Origin: Actinokineospora sp. NBRC 105648
Lineage (GTDB): Bacteria; Actinomycetota; Actinomycetes; Mycobacteriales; Pseudonocardiaceae
NCBI RefSeq assembly: GCF_030269645.1
Contig: NZ_BSTR01000059.1
Coordinates: forward strand, 1-49,293
Length of the DNA stretch: 49,293 nt
Direction of reading: 5' to 3'
Positions 19,033-27,537 of this stretch are shown here, in pieces; within the stretch, counting starts at the first letter, position 1, and every line of letters begins with the position of its first letter. The notes below the pieces were generated by a model, which searched no databases, had not been told where the DNA came from, and was given only the letters and a program-made list of their open reading frames with translations. A program made the position numbers and the translations under genes.

Positions 19033-19854
19033 ATGGATGTCGAGCCCGAGGACGGGGCGCGCGCGGCCGACGCCGTGGCCGCGCCGGCCGCTGAGCCGGT
19101 TGCCGAGGCCGCTGCCGTTGAGCCCGCCGCCGTGCCGCCGGTCGACGACTCGCCTGGTGGAGATCCCGCGGCCGGTGACGTACCCGCTCCTGAGTTGTCG
19201 GGGCCCGGGTCGGTCACCGACGTCGCTGAGGACGCCGACGCCGAGCCCACCGAGGACCAGGCGCCGGACTCGCCCGCTGATCTCGTCGCAGCCGGGTCCG
19301 CTTTCCCCGACCTGACCGACGACGCCGACCTGGACTCCGCCCTCGAGGCCGTGCTGCTCGTGGTCGACTCGCCCGCCGAGGAGGAGTTGTTGGCGACCGC
19401 GGTCGACCAGGGGGTCCGGCGGGTGCGCGAGGCGCTGCGGCGGATGGCCGCGCGCTACACCGAGCAGGGCAGCGGGATCGACCTGCGCCGGGTCGGTGTT
19501 GGGTGGCGGTTCTACACCCGCGACCGGTTCGCCCCGGTGGTGGAGAAGCTCCTGCTCGACGGGCAGCGGGCCAAGCTCACCCGGGCCGCGCTGGAGACCC
19601 TGGCCGTGATCGCCTACCGCCAGCCGGTCACCCGCTCGCGGGTCGCGGCGGTGCGGGGCGTGAACGTCGACGGGGTCATCCGTACCCTCGTGGTGCGCGG
19701 GCTGATCGAGGAGACCGGCACCGACGCCGAGACGGGTGGGATCCTGTACCGGACCACCGAGTTGTTCCTGGAGCGGTTGGGGCTCTCCTCCCTGGAGGAC
19801 CTGCCCGCGATCGCTCCTCTGCTGCCAGAAGTGGATGCGATAGACGATGTCTGA
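19033..19854 (+). CDS. scpB: Segregation and condensation protein B
   Basis: A 273-aa ScpB with two winged-helix domains (from residue ~95: LDSALEAVLLVVDSPA, and RAALETLAVIAYRQPVTRSRV with the conserved AYRQPVTR loop). It stabilises the ScpA kleisin in condensin. The ATG at 19033 is preferred because AGGTGAT, fully complementary to the 16S rRNA 3' end, lies 7 nt upstream; an earlier start at 18937 has no such site. The first ~90 residues are acidic and Ala/Pro-rich, an unusual extension. Unlike the tightly packed neighbours, a 106-bp gap separates it from scpA. The stop overlaps the next gene. Confidence 0.94.
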   Translation: MDVEPEDGARAADAVAAPAAEPVAEAAAVEPAAVPPVDDSPGGDPAAGDVPAPELSGPGSVTDVAEDADAEPTEDQAPDSPADLVAAGSAFPDLTDDADLDSALEAVLLVVDSPAEEELLATAVDQGVRRVREALRRMAARYTEQGSGIDLRRVGVGWRFYTRDRFAPVVEKLLLDGQRAKLTRAALETLAVIAYRQPVTRSRVAAVRGVNVDGVIRTLVVRGLIEETGTDAETGGILYRTTELFLERLGLSSLEDLPAIAPLLPEVDAIDDV

Positions 19855-20584
19855 AAGTCCCGAGGGCGTACGCCTGCAGAAGGTCCTCTCCAACGCGGGA
19901 GTGGCCTCGCGGCGGGCCGCCGAAGACCTGATCGATCAGGGCCGGGTGAGCGTCGACGGCAAGGTCGTGCGCGAGCAGGGCAGGCGGGTCGACCCGGACA
20001 ACGTCGTCATCCACGTCGACGGGGTGCGCGTGGTGGTCCGCGACGACCGCCTCTACCTGGCGTTCAACAAGCCGCGCGGGGTGCACAGCACGATGGAGGA
20101 CGACCGCGGCAGGCCGTGCGTCGGCGACTACCTGCGCGGGCGCAACGAGCGGCTCTTCCACGTCGGGCGGCTCGACGCCGACACCGAGGGCCTGCTGCTG
20201 TTCACCAACGACGGCGACCTGGCCCACCGGCTGATGCACCCGTCGTTCCAGGTGCTCAAGACCTACCTGGCCGAGGTGCCCGGGCCGGTCGCGCGCGACG
20301 TGGGCAAGCGGCTGCGCGACGGGGTGACGCTCGAGGACGGTCCGGCCCAGGTCGACTCGTTCCGGCTGGTGGACAACCACGCGGGCAAGGCGCTGGTCGA
20401 GGTGGTGCTGCACGAGGGCCGCAAGCACATCGTGCGGCGGCTGCTCGACGCGGTCGGCCACCCGGTGATCAGCCTGGTGCGCACCCAGATCGGCGAGGTC
20501 CGGCTGGGCAACCAGCGCCCCGGCTCGATGCGCGCGCTGAGCAGGCCCGAGGTCGGCGGGCTCTACACCGCGGTCGGTCTCTAG
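19847..20584 (+). CDS. rluB: 23S rRNA pseudouridine synthase (RluB/RsuA family)
   Basis: A 245-aa protein with an N-terminal S4 domain (VRLQKVLSNAGVASRRAAEDLI) and an RsuA/RluB-type catalytic domain. The catalytic Asp lies in HVGRLDADTEGLLLFTNDG, and the domain ends with HEGRKHIVRRLLDAVGHPV. RluB modifies U2605 of 23S rRNA; the exact target is inferred. The equivalent mycobacterial gene is Rv1711, directly after scpB. The ATG overlaps the scpB stop by 8 bp. It closes the conserved block. Confidence 0.92.
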   Translation: MSESPEGVRLQKVLSNAGVASRRAAEDLIDQGRVSVDGKVVREQGRRVDPDNVVIHVDGVRVVVRDDRLYLAFNKPRGVHSTMEDDRGRPCVGDYLRGRNERLFHVGRLDADTEGLLLFTNDGDLAHRLMHPSFQVLKTYLAEVPGPVARDVGKRLRDGVTLEDGPAQVDSFRLVDNHAGKALVEVVLHEGRKHIVRRLLDAVGHPVISLVRTQIGEVRLGNQRPGSMRALSRPEVGGLYTAVGL

Positions 20585-20642
20585 CACGTCCGCGACACCT
20601 CGGTGGCGGCCGACTCACCGCCAGCTGATCATCGGGGGCACT

Positions 20643-21881
20643 ATGACGGTCATGACCGCATGGATCCGCCCGATCAGGCGGGGTTGGATAGTCCGCGCCG
20701 AGGTGCCCGGACCGGACGTCGACGAGTTCGCCGACGCTTACCGGGTCAGCACGGCGCTCGCCCGGCCCGGTGCCGCGCGCGGCACGCTGCTGGCGGTCCA
20801 GCACCCGCACCGCACCCCGGCGGCCCTGGCCGAGGAGGCCACTGTCCTCGACGCGCTGCCGGGCGCGCGCCGGGCCCTGCGCGACCTGGAGCGCGCGGCG
20901 TACCAGCCGGTCGCCGACGTGGTGGCGCCCTACCGGGTGGACGGTCCGGACGGGTCGGCCACCGGGGTACTGTGCCTGGTGGACGTGGCCGCGGTCGGCG
21001 CCGACGGGCTGTCCTGGGTGCGCCACAGCGAGCAGGTCTACCCCGAGGTCGTCGCCGAGCGGGCGGCCGTCCTCACCGGACTCGGCTGCGCGACCAGCGC
21101 CGCCCTGCTGGTCCCGGTGGCCGGTGGTGAGCTGCTGACCGCGACGGTCGACCAGGCCATCACCGCCGCGGGCGCGCCGGTGGTGTCCACTGTGGACAGC
21201 AGTGGGCGCAGGCACCGGATGTGGCTGCTCGGACCGGGTCCGATCCGCGAGGCGGTGCTCGGCGTGGTCGCCGCCCAGCCGCTGATGGTCGCCGACGGCA
21301 ACCACCGGGTCGCCGCGGCCGCGGCCGCCGACCTGGGTGGTCTGCTGGCGCTGGTGACCGCCGGACCGGGGCTGCGGGTCGGGCCGTACCACCGCGTGCT
21401 CACCGGCACCGGCCTCGACGCGGACGCCCTGGCGGCGGCGTGGCGCGGCATCGGGCTCACGGTCCACGACGCGCCCGCCGCCGGGCTGCCCGGCACGGCC
21501 GCGCCGGTGGCGTGGGCGGGTGGCTCCTCGGGGAACCACGGCGCGCCCGCGCCCACCGAGCCGGGCACCGTGGTGGTGCGCACCGCGACCCGCGACCTGG
21601 TCGTGGAGCTGCCGGACGCGCCGCCGTTGACCATCGACCACGCCGTGGTCGAGACGCTCCTGCTGCACGACGCGCTCGGGCTCGACCCCGAGGGCCCGCA
21701 CGTGCGGACGCTGCCCGAGGGACGGGACCCGGGCCCGGACGTCGACGCGGTGCTGCTGCTGGCCCCGGTCCCGTTGGCCGACGTGCAGGCCGTGCACGCC
21801 GCGGGTGGGCGGATGCCGCGCAAGAGCACCTACTTCACGCCGAAACCGCGCAGCGGACTGCTCTTAGCCGACCTGGACTAG
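20643..21881 (+). CDS. DUF1015 family protein
   Basis: A 412-aa cytosolic protein of the DUF1015 family, recognised from the core PLMVADGNHRVAAAAA motif (residues ~218-233), the N-terminal RPIRRGWIVRA/APYRV region and the C-terminal GRMPRKSTYFTPKPRSGLLLADLD signature. Biochemical function is not established; bacterial copies often sit near serine or phosphonate genes, which is not the case here. The ATG has GGGGG 4-5 nt upstream. A perfect palindrome CGGTCATGACCG overlaps codons 2-6 and an exact GTCCACTGTGGAC lies at 21185-21197. It converges with the antiporter gene across a 206-bp gap. Confidence 0.85.
   Translation: MTVMTAWIRPIRRGWIVRAEVPGPDVDEFADAYRVSTALARPGAARGTLLAVQHPHRTPAALAEEATVLDALPGARRALRDLERAAYQPVADVVAPYRVDGPDGSATGVLCLVDVAAVGADGLSWVRHSEQVYPEVVAERAAVLTGLGCATSAALLVPVAGGELLTATVDQAITAAGAPVVSTVDSSGRRHRMWLLGPGPIREAVLGVVAAQPLMVADGNHRVAAAAAADLGGLLALVTAGPGLRVGPYHRVLTGTGLDADALAAAWRGIGLTVHDAPAAGLPGTAAPVAWAGGSSGNHGAPAPTEPGTVVVRTATRDLVVELPDAPPLTIDHAVVETLLLHDALGLDPEGPHVRTLPEGRDPGPDVDAVLLLAPVPLADVQAVHAAGGRMPRKSTYFTPKPRSGLLLADLD
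21185..21197. repeat. Exact copy of scattered interrupted palindrome GTCCACTGTGGAC
   Basis: Type example of a motif, six-base arms GTCCAC/GTGGAC around one central T/A, that recurs about nine times in this window inside coding sequence. It usually encodes Ser-Thr-Val-Asp with an otherwise rare ACT or ACA threonine codon. The other sites are listed in the findings. Confidence 0.7.
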
Positions 21882-21926
21882 ATCACCAACGGGCGCCCCT
21901 TCGGCGGCGTCTGGTGGCGGGGGCGG

Positions 21927-22091
21927 CTAGGCGCTGTTCGGTGAGTCTGTGCGTGGGATTCGTGATCCGCGTGGATCCTGGCCGTGCGGGTGGGAAGCCG
22001 TTCGTACCTGGTTGTGCTTGGGTTTTCCGTCCGTGCGGTCAGGGGCCGTGCGGCGCGGTCCGCGCGTGCCGGGCGACAGAACAGCGCCTAG
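21927..22091. repeat. Long-range 13-bp inverted repeat between convergent genes
   Basis: CTAGGCGCTGTTC (21927-21939) is the exact reverse complement of 22079-22091, with 139 bp between the arms. The right arm includes the antiporter stop codon. The interior is G/T-rich and can form smaller hairpins. It is either a bidirectional terminator folding over a long distance or the remnant of a small element. Confidence 0.65.
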
Positions 22092-23263
22092 ACCGCCGGG
22101 CGGGTCTTGCGCTGGACGGCGCGGGCCACCGGCTCGACCACGCGGGCGGCGACCGGGCCGAGGATGGCCATCAGCAGCACGTACGCGGTGGCCAGCGCGG
22201 CGAGTTCGTCGGGGACCGCGCCCGTGCTGACCGCCAGCCCGGCGATCACGATGGAGAACTCGCCGCGGGCCACCAGGGCGGCGCCCGCGCGCGCCCGGCC
22301 GAGGCGGGAGATCCCCTGCCGCTTGGCCGCGAACCAGCCGGTGGCGATCTTGGTGACGGTGGTGACCACCGCCAGGCCGATCGCGAAGCCGAGCACCGGC
22401 GGGATGGTCTTGGGGTCGGTGTTCAGGCCGAACACCACGAAGAACATGGCCGCGAACAGGTCGCGCAGTGGTTCCAGCAGCTTGGTCGCGTTCTCCGCGG
22501 TGGAGCCGGAGATCGCGATGCCGAGCAGGAACGCGCCGACCGCGGCGGAGACTTGCAGCTGCGAGGCCACGCCCGCCACCAGCAGGGCCGCGCCGAGAAC
22601 GCGCAGCAGGAAGACCTCGGGCTCCGGGCTGTCGACGATCATCGAGACGTAGCGGCCGAAGCGCAGCGCCACCAGCAGCACGACGGTGATCGCCAGCAGC
22701 GACACGCCGACCGCGGTGAGCCCGCCCAGCAGCGTCGCGCCCGCCAGCAGCGCGGTGAGGATCGGCAGGTAGACCGCCATCGCCAGGTCCTCGAACACCA
22801 GGATGGAGAGCACCACCGGGGTCTCCCGGTTGCCGAGCCTGCCCAGGTCGCCCAGGACCTTGGCGATGATGCCGGAGGAGGAGATGTAGGTGACCCCGGC
22901 CATCGCCAGCGCGCCGACCGGGCCCCAGCCCAGCAGCAGCGCGACCGCGGCGCCGGGCACCGCGTTCAGCACGATGTCGACCAGGCCCGCCAGCCAGGAC
23001 CGGCGCAGGCCGGTGACCAGCTCGGCGGCGGAGTACTCCAGGCCGAGCAGCAGCAGGAGCAGGACGACGCCGATCTCCCCGGCGATGTCGGTGAAACCGT
23101 CGATGCCCTCCAGCGGGACCAGCCCGCCGGAGCCGAAGGCCAGGCCGCCGAGCAGGTAGAGCGGGATCGGGGACACGCCGATGCGCCAGGCGAGCCGCCC
23201 GAGCACGCCGAGGCCGAAGAAGACCGCGCCGAGCTCGATGAGCGAGATGGCTGAACCGTGCAC
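22088..23263 (-). CDS. Cation:proton antiporter, CPA2 family (KhtU-like)
   Basis: A 391-aa integral membrane protein with about 11-13 transmembrane segments and the Na/H-exchanger (KefB/CPA2) fold. Visible features are the LLLFLLGLEYS-like helix, the discontinuous helix region GVTYISSSGIIAKVL and a C-terminal charged tail. KhtU-type transporters exchange K+ (or NH4+) for H+ and are gated by a KhtT/TrkA-C subunit, here encoded 3 bp upstream in the same operon. No C-terminal TrkA-N domain is fused, consistent with a separate regulator. GTG start at 23263. Confidence 0.88.
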   Translation of the reverse strand: MHGSAISLIELGAVFFGLGVLGRLAWRIGVSPIPLYLLGGLAFGSGGLVPLEGIDGFTDIAGEIGVVLLLLLLGLEYSAAELVTGLRRSWLAGLVDIVLNAVPGAAVALLLGWGPVGALAMAGVTYISSSGIIAKVLGDLGRLGNRETPVVLSILVFEDLAMAVYLPILTALLAGATLLGGLTAVGVSLLAITVVLLVALRFGRYVSMIVDSPEPEVFLLRVLGAALLVAGVASQLQVSAAVGAFLLGIAISGSTAENATKLLEPLRDLFAAMFFVVFGLNTDPKTIPPVLGFAIGLAVVTTVTKIATGWFAAKRQGISRLGRARAGAALVARGEFSIVIAGLAVSTGAVPDELAALATAYVLLMAILGPVAARVVEPVARAVQRKTRPAV

Positions 23264-23266
23264 GCG

Positions 23267-23740
23267 TCAGCCGCGGTCGAGCACGTCGGCGGCCAGGGCG
23301 AGGCCGTCGGTGGTGCCGACGGTGACCAGCATGTCACCGCCACCCAGGACGAAGTCCGGCCGCGGCGAGGGGTGCACGGTGCCCGCCCGCACGACCGCGA
23401 CGACCGAGACCGCCGTGCGGGTGCGCAGCGCGGTGTCGCCGAGCGTGCGGCCGTCGAACGGGGAACCGGGGGCCAGCGGCAGCTGCCGGGTGTTGACCCC
23501 GGTGGCCTGCTCGCGCAGCTGGGCGACCAGGCTCGGCGCGCCCAGCAGGTTCGCCAGCGCGGCCGACTCCTCGACGGTGAGCGGGATGGACGCCGCGCAC
23601 GAGTCCGGGTCGTCGGCCTTGGACACGATCAGGTCGAAGTGACCGTCCCGGTGGGTGATCACCCCGATCCGGCGACCCGAACGGGACTCGAAATCCTGGC
23701 GCGTGCCGATACCCGGCAGGGGCGTCACCTCGACGTTCAC
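23267..23740 (-). CDS. TrkA-C (RCK) domain regulatory subunit, KhtT-like
   Basis: A 157-aa cytosolic protein. Residues ~80-155 form a TrkA-C/RCK_C domain (NTRQLPLAPGSPFDGRTL to GGGDMLVTVGTTDGL), which in KhtT binds ligands such as nucleotides and gates the KhtU antiporter. The N-terminal half (VEVTPLPGIGTRQDFESRSG) is the typical KhtT leader. GTG 23740 is preferred over 23743 because TACGGT lies exactly 6 nt upstream, the leaderless spacing seen elsewhere in the window. First gene of a two-gene operon with the antiporter. Confidence 0.87.
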   Translation of the reverse strand: MNVEVTPLPGIGTRQDFESRSGRRIGVITHRDGHFDLIVSKADDPDSCAASIPLTVEESAALANLLGAPSLVAQLREQATGVNTRQLPLAPGSPFDGRTLGDTALRTRTAVSVVAVVRAGTVHPSPRPDFVLGGGDMLVTVGTTDGLALAADVLDRG

Positions 23741-23807
23741 CACACAACCGTAACAAGTCGGGCGCCCCCGGGTGTTCCCGCGAGCCCGGGCGTTCGGCCC
23801 GGGGCGG

Positions 23808-24341
23808 TCACATCGCGGGCTGGGGCCGGGGCGCGGCGAACAGGGCGGTCAGCCGGGGCAGGTGCTTGGCGGTGTCGGCCGGCGGCCACGCCTGGGTGGG
23901 CGGCCTCAGCGTGGCCTCCGGCGGGGTGGGATCGGCGCCGGTGGTCTCGCGCTGGGCGTCCCGCGCCACCGAGTCCAGGGCGGCCCACTCCGGCCAGTCG
24001 GCCTCGGGGGTGGCCAGGGCCTGCACCTGGGGCAGCTCGGCGAGGGTGTCGGGGTCGGCGGTGACCCGGTCGAAGTCGGCGCGGCCCAGGGTGAGCAGCC
24101 AGAACTGGAAGTCGCGGAAGCCGCCCTCGGCGCACCAGCCGTCGCGGATCACGGTGGCCGCGGCCCACAGCGGCCAGGTGTTGGCGCGGGCCCGGGCGGC
24201 GGCGAGGTGGCGGGCGAAGTCGGCGGTCTGCGCGACCGGCAGGCGGGTCAGCTCCTCGGTGAGCCACTCCGCCCGCTCGGCCCGGTCGCCGGGCTGCTCG
24301 ACGGCTCGGGCGAGCAGCTGCCAGAACGCCTCGTCAGTCAT
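23808..24341 (-). CDS. DUF4240 domain protein
   Basis: A 177-aa soluble protein starting MTDEAFWQLLARAVEQPGDR, the characteristic opening of the DUF4240 family, with Trp-rich central strands (NTWPLWAAATVIRDGW and FRDFQFWLLTLG). No signal peptide or membrane segment. Function unknown; family members are often found near toxin-immunity or regulatory genes in actinobacteria. ATG 24341 is chosen because it gives the family N-terminus; an upstream GTG (24365) would add eight residues. Monocistronic, downstream of the catabolic operon. Confidence 0.75.
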   Translation of the reverse strand: MTDEAFWQLLARAVEQPGDRAERAEWLTEELTRLPVAQTADFARHLAAARARANTWPLWAAATVIRDGWCAEGGFRDFQFWLLTLGRADFDRVTADPDTLAELPQVQALATPEADWPEWAALDSVARDAQRETTGADPTPPEATLRPPTQAWPPADTAKHLPRLTALFAAPRPQPAM

Positions 24342-24466
24342 GGGTCCGATGGTCGCAAACGACACCGACAGTCAGCGGGCGGCAACAGGCAGCGGACACC
24401 GACAGCCGGGCGGGCGGGGGCATCGACCAAGGGGAGGGCGTCAGGTGGGGGCGGGAGTTCGGCGGG

Positions 24467-25579
24467 TCAGCGGAACAGGCTGCGGGCGATGATCTCCCGC
24501 TGTACCTCCGAGGCGCCCTCGTAGATCCGGGGCGCGCGGACCTCGCGGTAGAGGTGTTCGAGGAGGTGGCCGCGTTCGAGCGCCCGGGCGCCGTGCACCT
24601 GGATGGCGAGGTCGACCGCTACCTGGGCGGTCTCGGTGGCGAACAGCTTCGCCATCGCGGACAGGTGCCCGGTGCCGCCGCCGCTCTCGTCGTAGGACGC
24701 GGCGGCGTCGTGCACCAGCAGTCGGGCCGCGCGGAGTCGGGTGGCGACGTCGGCGAGTTGGTGGGACACGCCCTGGAACGCCGAGAGCGCGCGGCCGAAC
24801 GCCTGCCGCCGCGCCGCGTGGGCGACGGCGGCGTCGAGCGCGGCCTGGGCCATCCCCACGGCGAACGCGCCCACGCTGGGCCGGAACATGTCGAGCGTGC
24901 GCATCGCCACGGCCCATCCCTGGTCGCGGTCGCCGAGGAGTTGGTCGGGGCCGACCCGGACCCCGTCGAACACCAGGCGACCGATGGGGTGTGGGGCGAG
25001 CAGTTCCAGGTGTTCGCCGCTGAGGCCGGGGGAGTCGCGCGGGACGGCGAACGCGGTGATGCCGCGCGACCCGGCGCCGGGGGTGGTGCGGGCGAAGACC
25101 GAGTAGACGTCGGCTTCGGGGGCGTGCGAGATGTAGGTCTTCTCGCCGGTGAGCACGAACCCGTCGCCGTCCGCTGTCGCGGCGAGGGCGAGCTGGGCGG
25201 CGTCGGACCCGGCCTCGGGCTCGGTGAGGGCGAACCCGACGGCGGCGGTTCCGGCCGCGATCCGGGGGATCCAGGTGTCCCTGGTCCGCGGTGTGCCGGA
25301 CAGCAGGATCGGGTACGCGCCCAGGCCCTGCAGGGCGAACGCGGTCTCGGCCTCGGTGCAGTGCCGGGCCAGGGCTTCGCGGATGACGCACAGGTCGAGC
25401 GCCTTGAGTCCGCCGTCCGCGGGGAAGATCCGGCCGAGCAGCCCGTGTTCGGCCAGCGCCAAGAGCAGCTCGCGGTTGAGCCTGCCGGGGGTGCCGCGGC
25501 CTGCGACGTCCTGGAGTGGTCCTGCCGCAAGCGTTTCCGCGTGGTCGCGGAGCCGCTCGTGGTCAGCGGAGAGCTTCAT
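24467..25579 (-). CDS. Acyl-CoA dehydrogenase, last gene of the catabolic operon
   Basis: A 370-aa flavoprotein. The family signatures are GFALTEPEAGSDAAQ (FAD/substrate loop), EKTYISHAPEADVY, and the C-terminal IYEGASEVQREIIARSLF, where the Glu of YEG is the usual catalytic base. It introduces an alpha,beta double bond in an acyl-CoA and passes electrons to ETF. GGGGAG lies 6 nt before the ATG, and the start overlaps the Rid gene by 17 bp. In the proposed pathway it would act on a ring-derived alicyclic or opened CoA ester; the exact substrate is inferred from context only. Confidence 0.9.
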   Translation of the reverse strand: MKLSADHERLRDHAETLAAGPLQDVAGRGTPGRLNRELLLALAEHGLLGRIFPADGGLKALDLCVIREALARHCTEAETAFALQGLGAYPILLSGTPRTRDTWIPRIAAGTAAVGFALTEPEAGSDAAQLALAATADGDGFVLTGEKTYISHAPEADVYSVFARTTPGAGSRGITAFAVPRDSPGLSGEHLELLAPHPIGRLVFDGVRVGPDQLLGDRDQGWAVAMRTLDMFRPSVGAFAVGMAQAALDAAVAHAARRQAFGRALSAFQGVSHQLADVATRLRAARLLVHDAAASYDESGGGTGHLSAMAKLFATETAQVAVDLAIQVHGARALERGHLLEHLYREVRAPRIYEGASEVQREIIARSLFR

Positions 25580-26039
25580 CCGTGCTCCCCTCGGGGACTA
25601 CCGCGGTGGCCAGGAGCTCGATCATGGCCTCGGTGTCGAACAGCTCGGTGATGCCGAAGAGCGCCACGGCCGGGTAGTGGCGCCCGAAGTGCTCGCGCCA
25701 GAGTGGGCCCAATTCCGGTAGTGCTGCCTTGTACGCGGCGACGTCGGTGACGTAGATCAGCAGGGACACCAGGTGGACCGGGGTCGCGCCCGCCGCCGCC
25801 AGCGCGGTGACGACGTTGCGGGCGGCCTGGTCGAACTGCTCGACCACGGTGGTACCCAGGATCGTGCCGTCGGGGCCCTGCGCGGTCTGACCGCCCAGGT
25901 GCACGGTGTGCCCCGGCGCGGCGACCACCGCGTGCGCGAAGCCGACCGGCGGCGCCAGGTCGGGCGCCGTCACGATCCGGTGCGGGGTCGGCTGTTCGGG
26001 GTTCACGCTGTCGGTGCTGTTGGTGCTGTTGGTGGTCAC
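25563..26039 (-). CDS. Rid (YjgF/YER057c/UK114) family protein
   Basis: A 158-aa protein with a short Ser/Thr/Asn-rich leader and a Rid core (HAVVAAPGHTVHLGGQTAQGPDG, VVEQFDQAARNVVTALAAAGA, VHLVSLLIYVTDVAAYKAAL). Classical RidA deaminates reactive enamines and imines through an Arg near the C-terminus (VARLP in E. coli). Here that site reads ITELF, so the Arg is replaced by Glu. It is therefore not a canonical deaminase and probably belongs to another Rid subgroup. The gene is coupled to its neighbours by a 4-bp overlap (start) and a 17-bp overlap (end). Handling of the enamine formed from anthraniloyl-CoA is an attractive inferred role. Confidence 0.85.
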   Translation of the reverse strand: MTTNSTNSTDSVNPEQPTPHRIVTAPDLAPPVGFAHAVVAAPGHTVHLGGQTAQGPDGTILGTTVVEQFDQAARNVVTALAAAGATPVHLVSLLIYVTDVAAYKAALPELGPLWREHFGRHYPAVALFGITELFDTEAMIELLATAVVPEGSTDEALR

Positions 26040-26854
26040 TGTCCACTCCAGACCGGGGCGACGCCGGAGCGCCAGGCGTTGTAGAACTCGGCGTGGTCGG
26101 CGGACTTCATCAGCAGCGCCTGGGTGATCGCCTCCAGCTCGATGGCCGAGCCGAGGTCCATGTCCTGCTCGCGGGTGAGCAGCACCTTCGTCGTGGAGTA
26201 GGCCAGCGCCGGGCCGTCGGCCAGCCTGCGGGCCAGCGCGGTGGTCGCGGCGGGCAGGTCGTCGACGATGGTGCCCAGGCCGATCCGCTCGGCGCGTTCG
26301 GCGGGGACCTTGTCGCCCAGGATCAACAGCTCCGTGGCCCGGCCCAGGCCGACCAGCCGGGGCAGCAGATAGGCCGAGCCCATGTCCGCGCCCGCCAGAC
26401 CCACCTTGGTGAACAGGAACGCGAACGCGGCAGTCTTGGCCAGCAGCCGGAAGTCGCTGGCCAGCGCCAGGACCGAGCCCGCGCCCGCGGCGATCCCGTT
26501 GACCGCGGCGATCACCGGCAGCGGGCACTCGCGCAGCGCCTTGACCACCGCGCCGGTCATCCGGGTGAACTCCAGCAGTTGGGCGGGGGTGAACCCGCGC
26601 AGCTCGCCGATGATCTCCTCGACGTCGCCGCCGGAGCAGAAGCCCCGGCCCTCCCCGCGCAGCACCAGCACCTTGGCGTCACCGCGGTGCGGCAGCTCGG
26701 CGAGCAGGTCGCGCAGGTCGGCGTACGCCTCGAAGGTGAGCGCGTTGAGCTTGTCCGGCCGGTTCAGGGTCACCGTGGCGACCCCGTCGGCGACCTCGAA
26801 GCCGAAGTGCTCCCAGGTCGCGGTGAACCCCGGCGACGCCCGGAACGGACTCAT
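26036..26854 (-). CDS. Enoyl-CoA hydratase/isomerase family protein
   Basis: A 272-aa crotonase-fold protein. The oxyanion hole motifs are LRGEGRGFCSGGDVEEI and VNGIAAGAGSVLALASDF. The catalytic region FTKVGLAGADMGSAYLLPRLVG has Asp in place of the second hydratase Glu, as in PaaG-like isomerases. It may hydrate or isomerise a CoA ester in the ring-degradation route. GGAGGAG lies 5 nt before the ATG. It overlaps the SDR stop by 4 bp and the Rid start by 4 bp. Confidence 0.9.
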   Translation of the reverse strand: MSPFRASPGFTATWEHFGFEVADGVATVTLNRPDKLNALTFEAYADLRDLLAELPHRGDAKVLVLRGEGRGFCSGGDVEEIIGELRGFTPAQLLEFTRMTGAVVKALRECPLPVIAAVNGIAAGAGSVLALASDFRLLAKTAAFAFLFTKVGLAGADMGSAYLLPRLVGLGRATELLILGDKVPAERAERIGLGTIVDDLPAATTALARRLADGPALAYSTTKVLLTREQDMDLGSAIELEAITQALLMKSADHAEFYNAWRSGVAPVWSGQ

Positions 26855-27537
26855 TGGACTCCTCCTCCATCCAGCACGAGCGCCTGCCCGTTGATCGCCC
26901 CGGACGCCCCGGCGGCCAGGAAGGCCACCGCGTGCGCGACCTCGTCCGGTTCCAGCAGCCTGCCCAGTGGCGCCGCCGCGGCGAGCGCGGCCTCGGCCTG
27001 GGCGGCGTCGCGGCCGGTGCGGTCCATGATGCGGTGCACCGCGTCGGTCGTCATGTCGGTGCGCACGAACGCGGGGCACACGGCGTTCGAGGTGACCCCG
27101 GTGCCCGCCACCTCGGCGGCCACCGCGCGCATCAGGCCGATGGCGGCGTGCTTGGACGCGGTGTAGCCCGCCGTGTAGCGGTAGCCGACTCGGCCTGCGG
27201 TCGAGGCCACGGTGACGATCCGCCCGTGGTCGCGCTCGGCCATGCCGGGCAGTACCGCGCGGGTGCACAGGAAGGCACCCAACGCGTTCACGGCGAACTG
27301 CTCCTGCCACTGCGCGACACTGGTGCGCGCGAGTGGAGCGCTGGTGGACACGCCGGCGTTGTTGACCAGCACGTCCACCTGGCCCAGCTCGGCGAACAGC
27401 GCGGTGACGGCGGCCTCGTCGGTCACGTCGCCGTCGGCTCGGCCCAGCGCCACGACCTCGTCGCCATCGGCGCGCAGCCGGGCCGCGATCGCCGCGCCGA
27501 TGCCGCGGGTGCCGCCGGTGACCACGACCCGCCTCAC
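26851..27537 (-). CDS. SDR-family dehydrogenase
   Basis: A 228-aa classical short-chain dehydrogenase. The NAD(P) motif is VVVTGGTRGIGAAIA, NNAG is intact, and the Ser-Tyr-Lys active site is VASTAGRVGYRYTAGYTASKHA. The C-terminal GQALVLDGGGVQ is typical of FabG-like enzymes. It would oxidise a 3-hydroxyacyl-CoA (or reduce a 3-oxo group) in the beta-oxidation-like part of the pathway. The GTG start overlaps the ligase stop. Cofactor preference cannot be read securely. Confidence 0.9.
   Translation of the reverse strand: MRRVVVTGGTRGIGAAIAARLRADGDEVVALGRADGDVTDEAAVTALFAELGQVDVLVNNAGVSTSAPLARTSVAQWQEQFAVNALGAFLCTRAVLPGMAERDHGRIVTVASTAGRVGYRYTAGYTASKHAAIGLMRAVAAEVAGTGVTSNAVCPAFVRTDMTTDAVHRIMDRTGRDAAQAEAALAAAAPLGRLLEPDEVAHAVAFLAAGASGAINGQALVLDGGGVQ

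Noticed and set aside
21221..23254. 677-codon plus-strand frame opposite the antiporter
   Set aside because: Its second half is the antisense of the CPA2 transporter, and its first half is an alternative frame of the DUF1015 gene. The Gln/Arg/Glu-rich translation is typical of antisense membrane-protein sequence.
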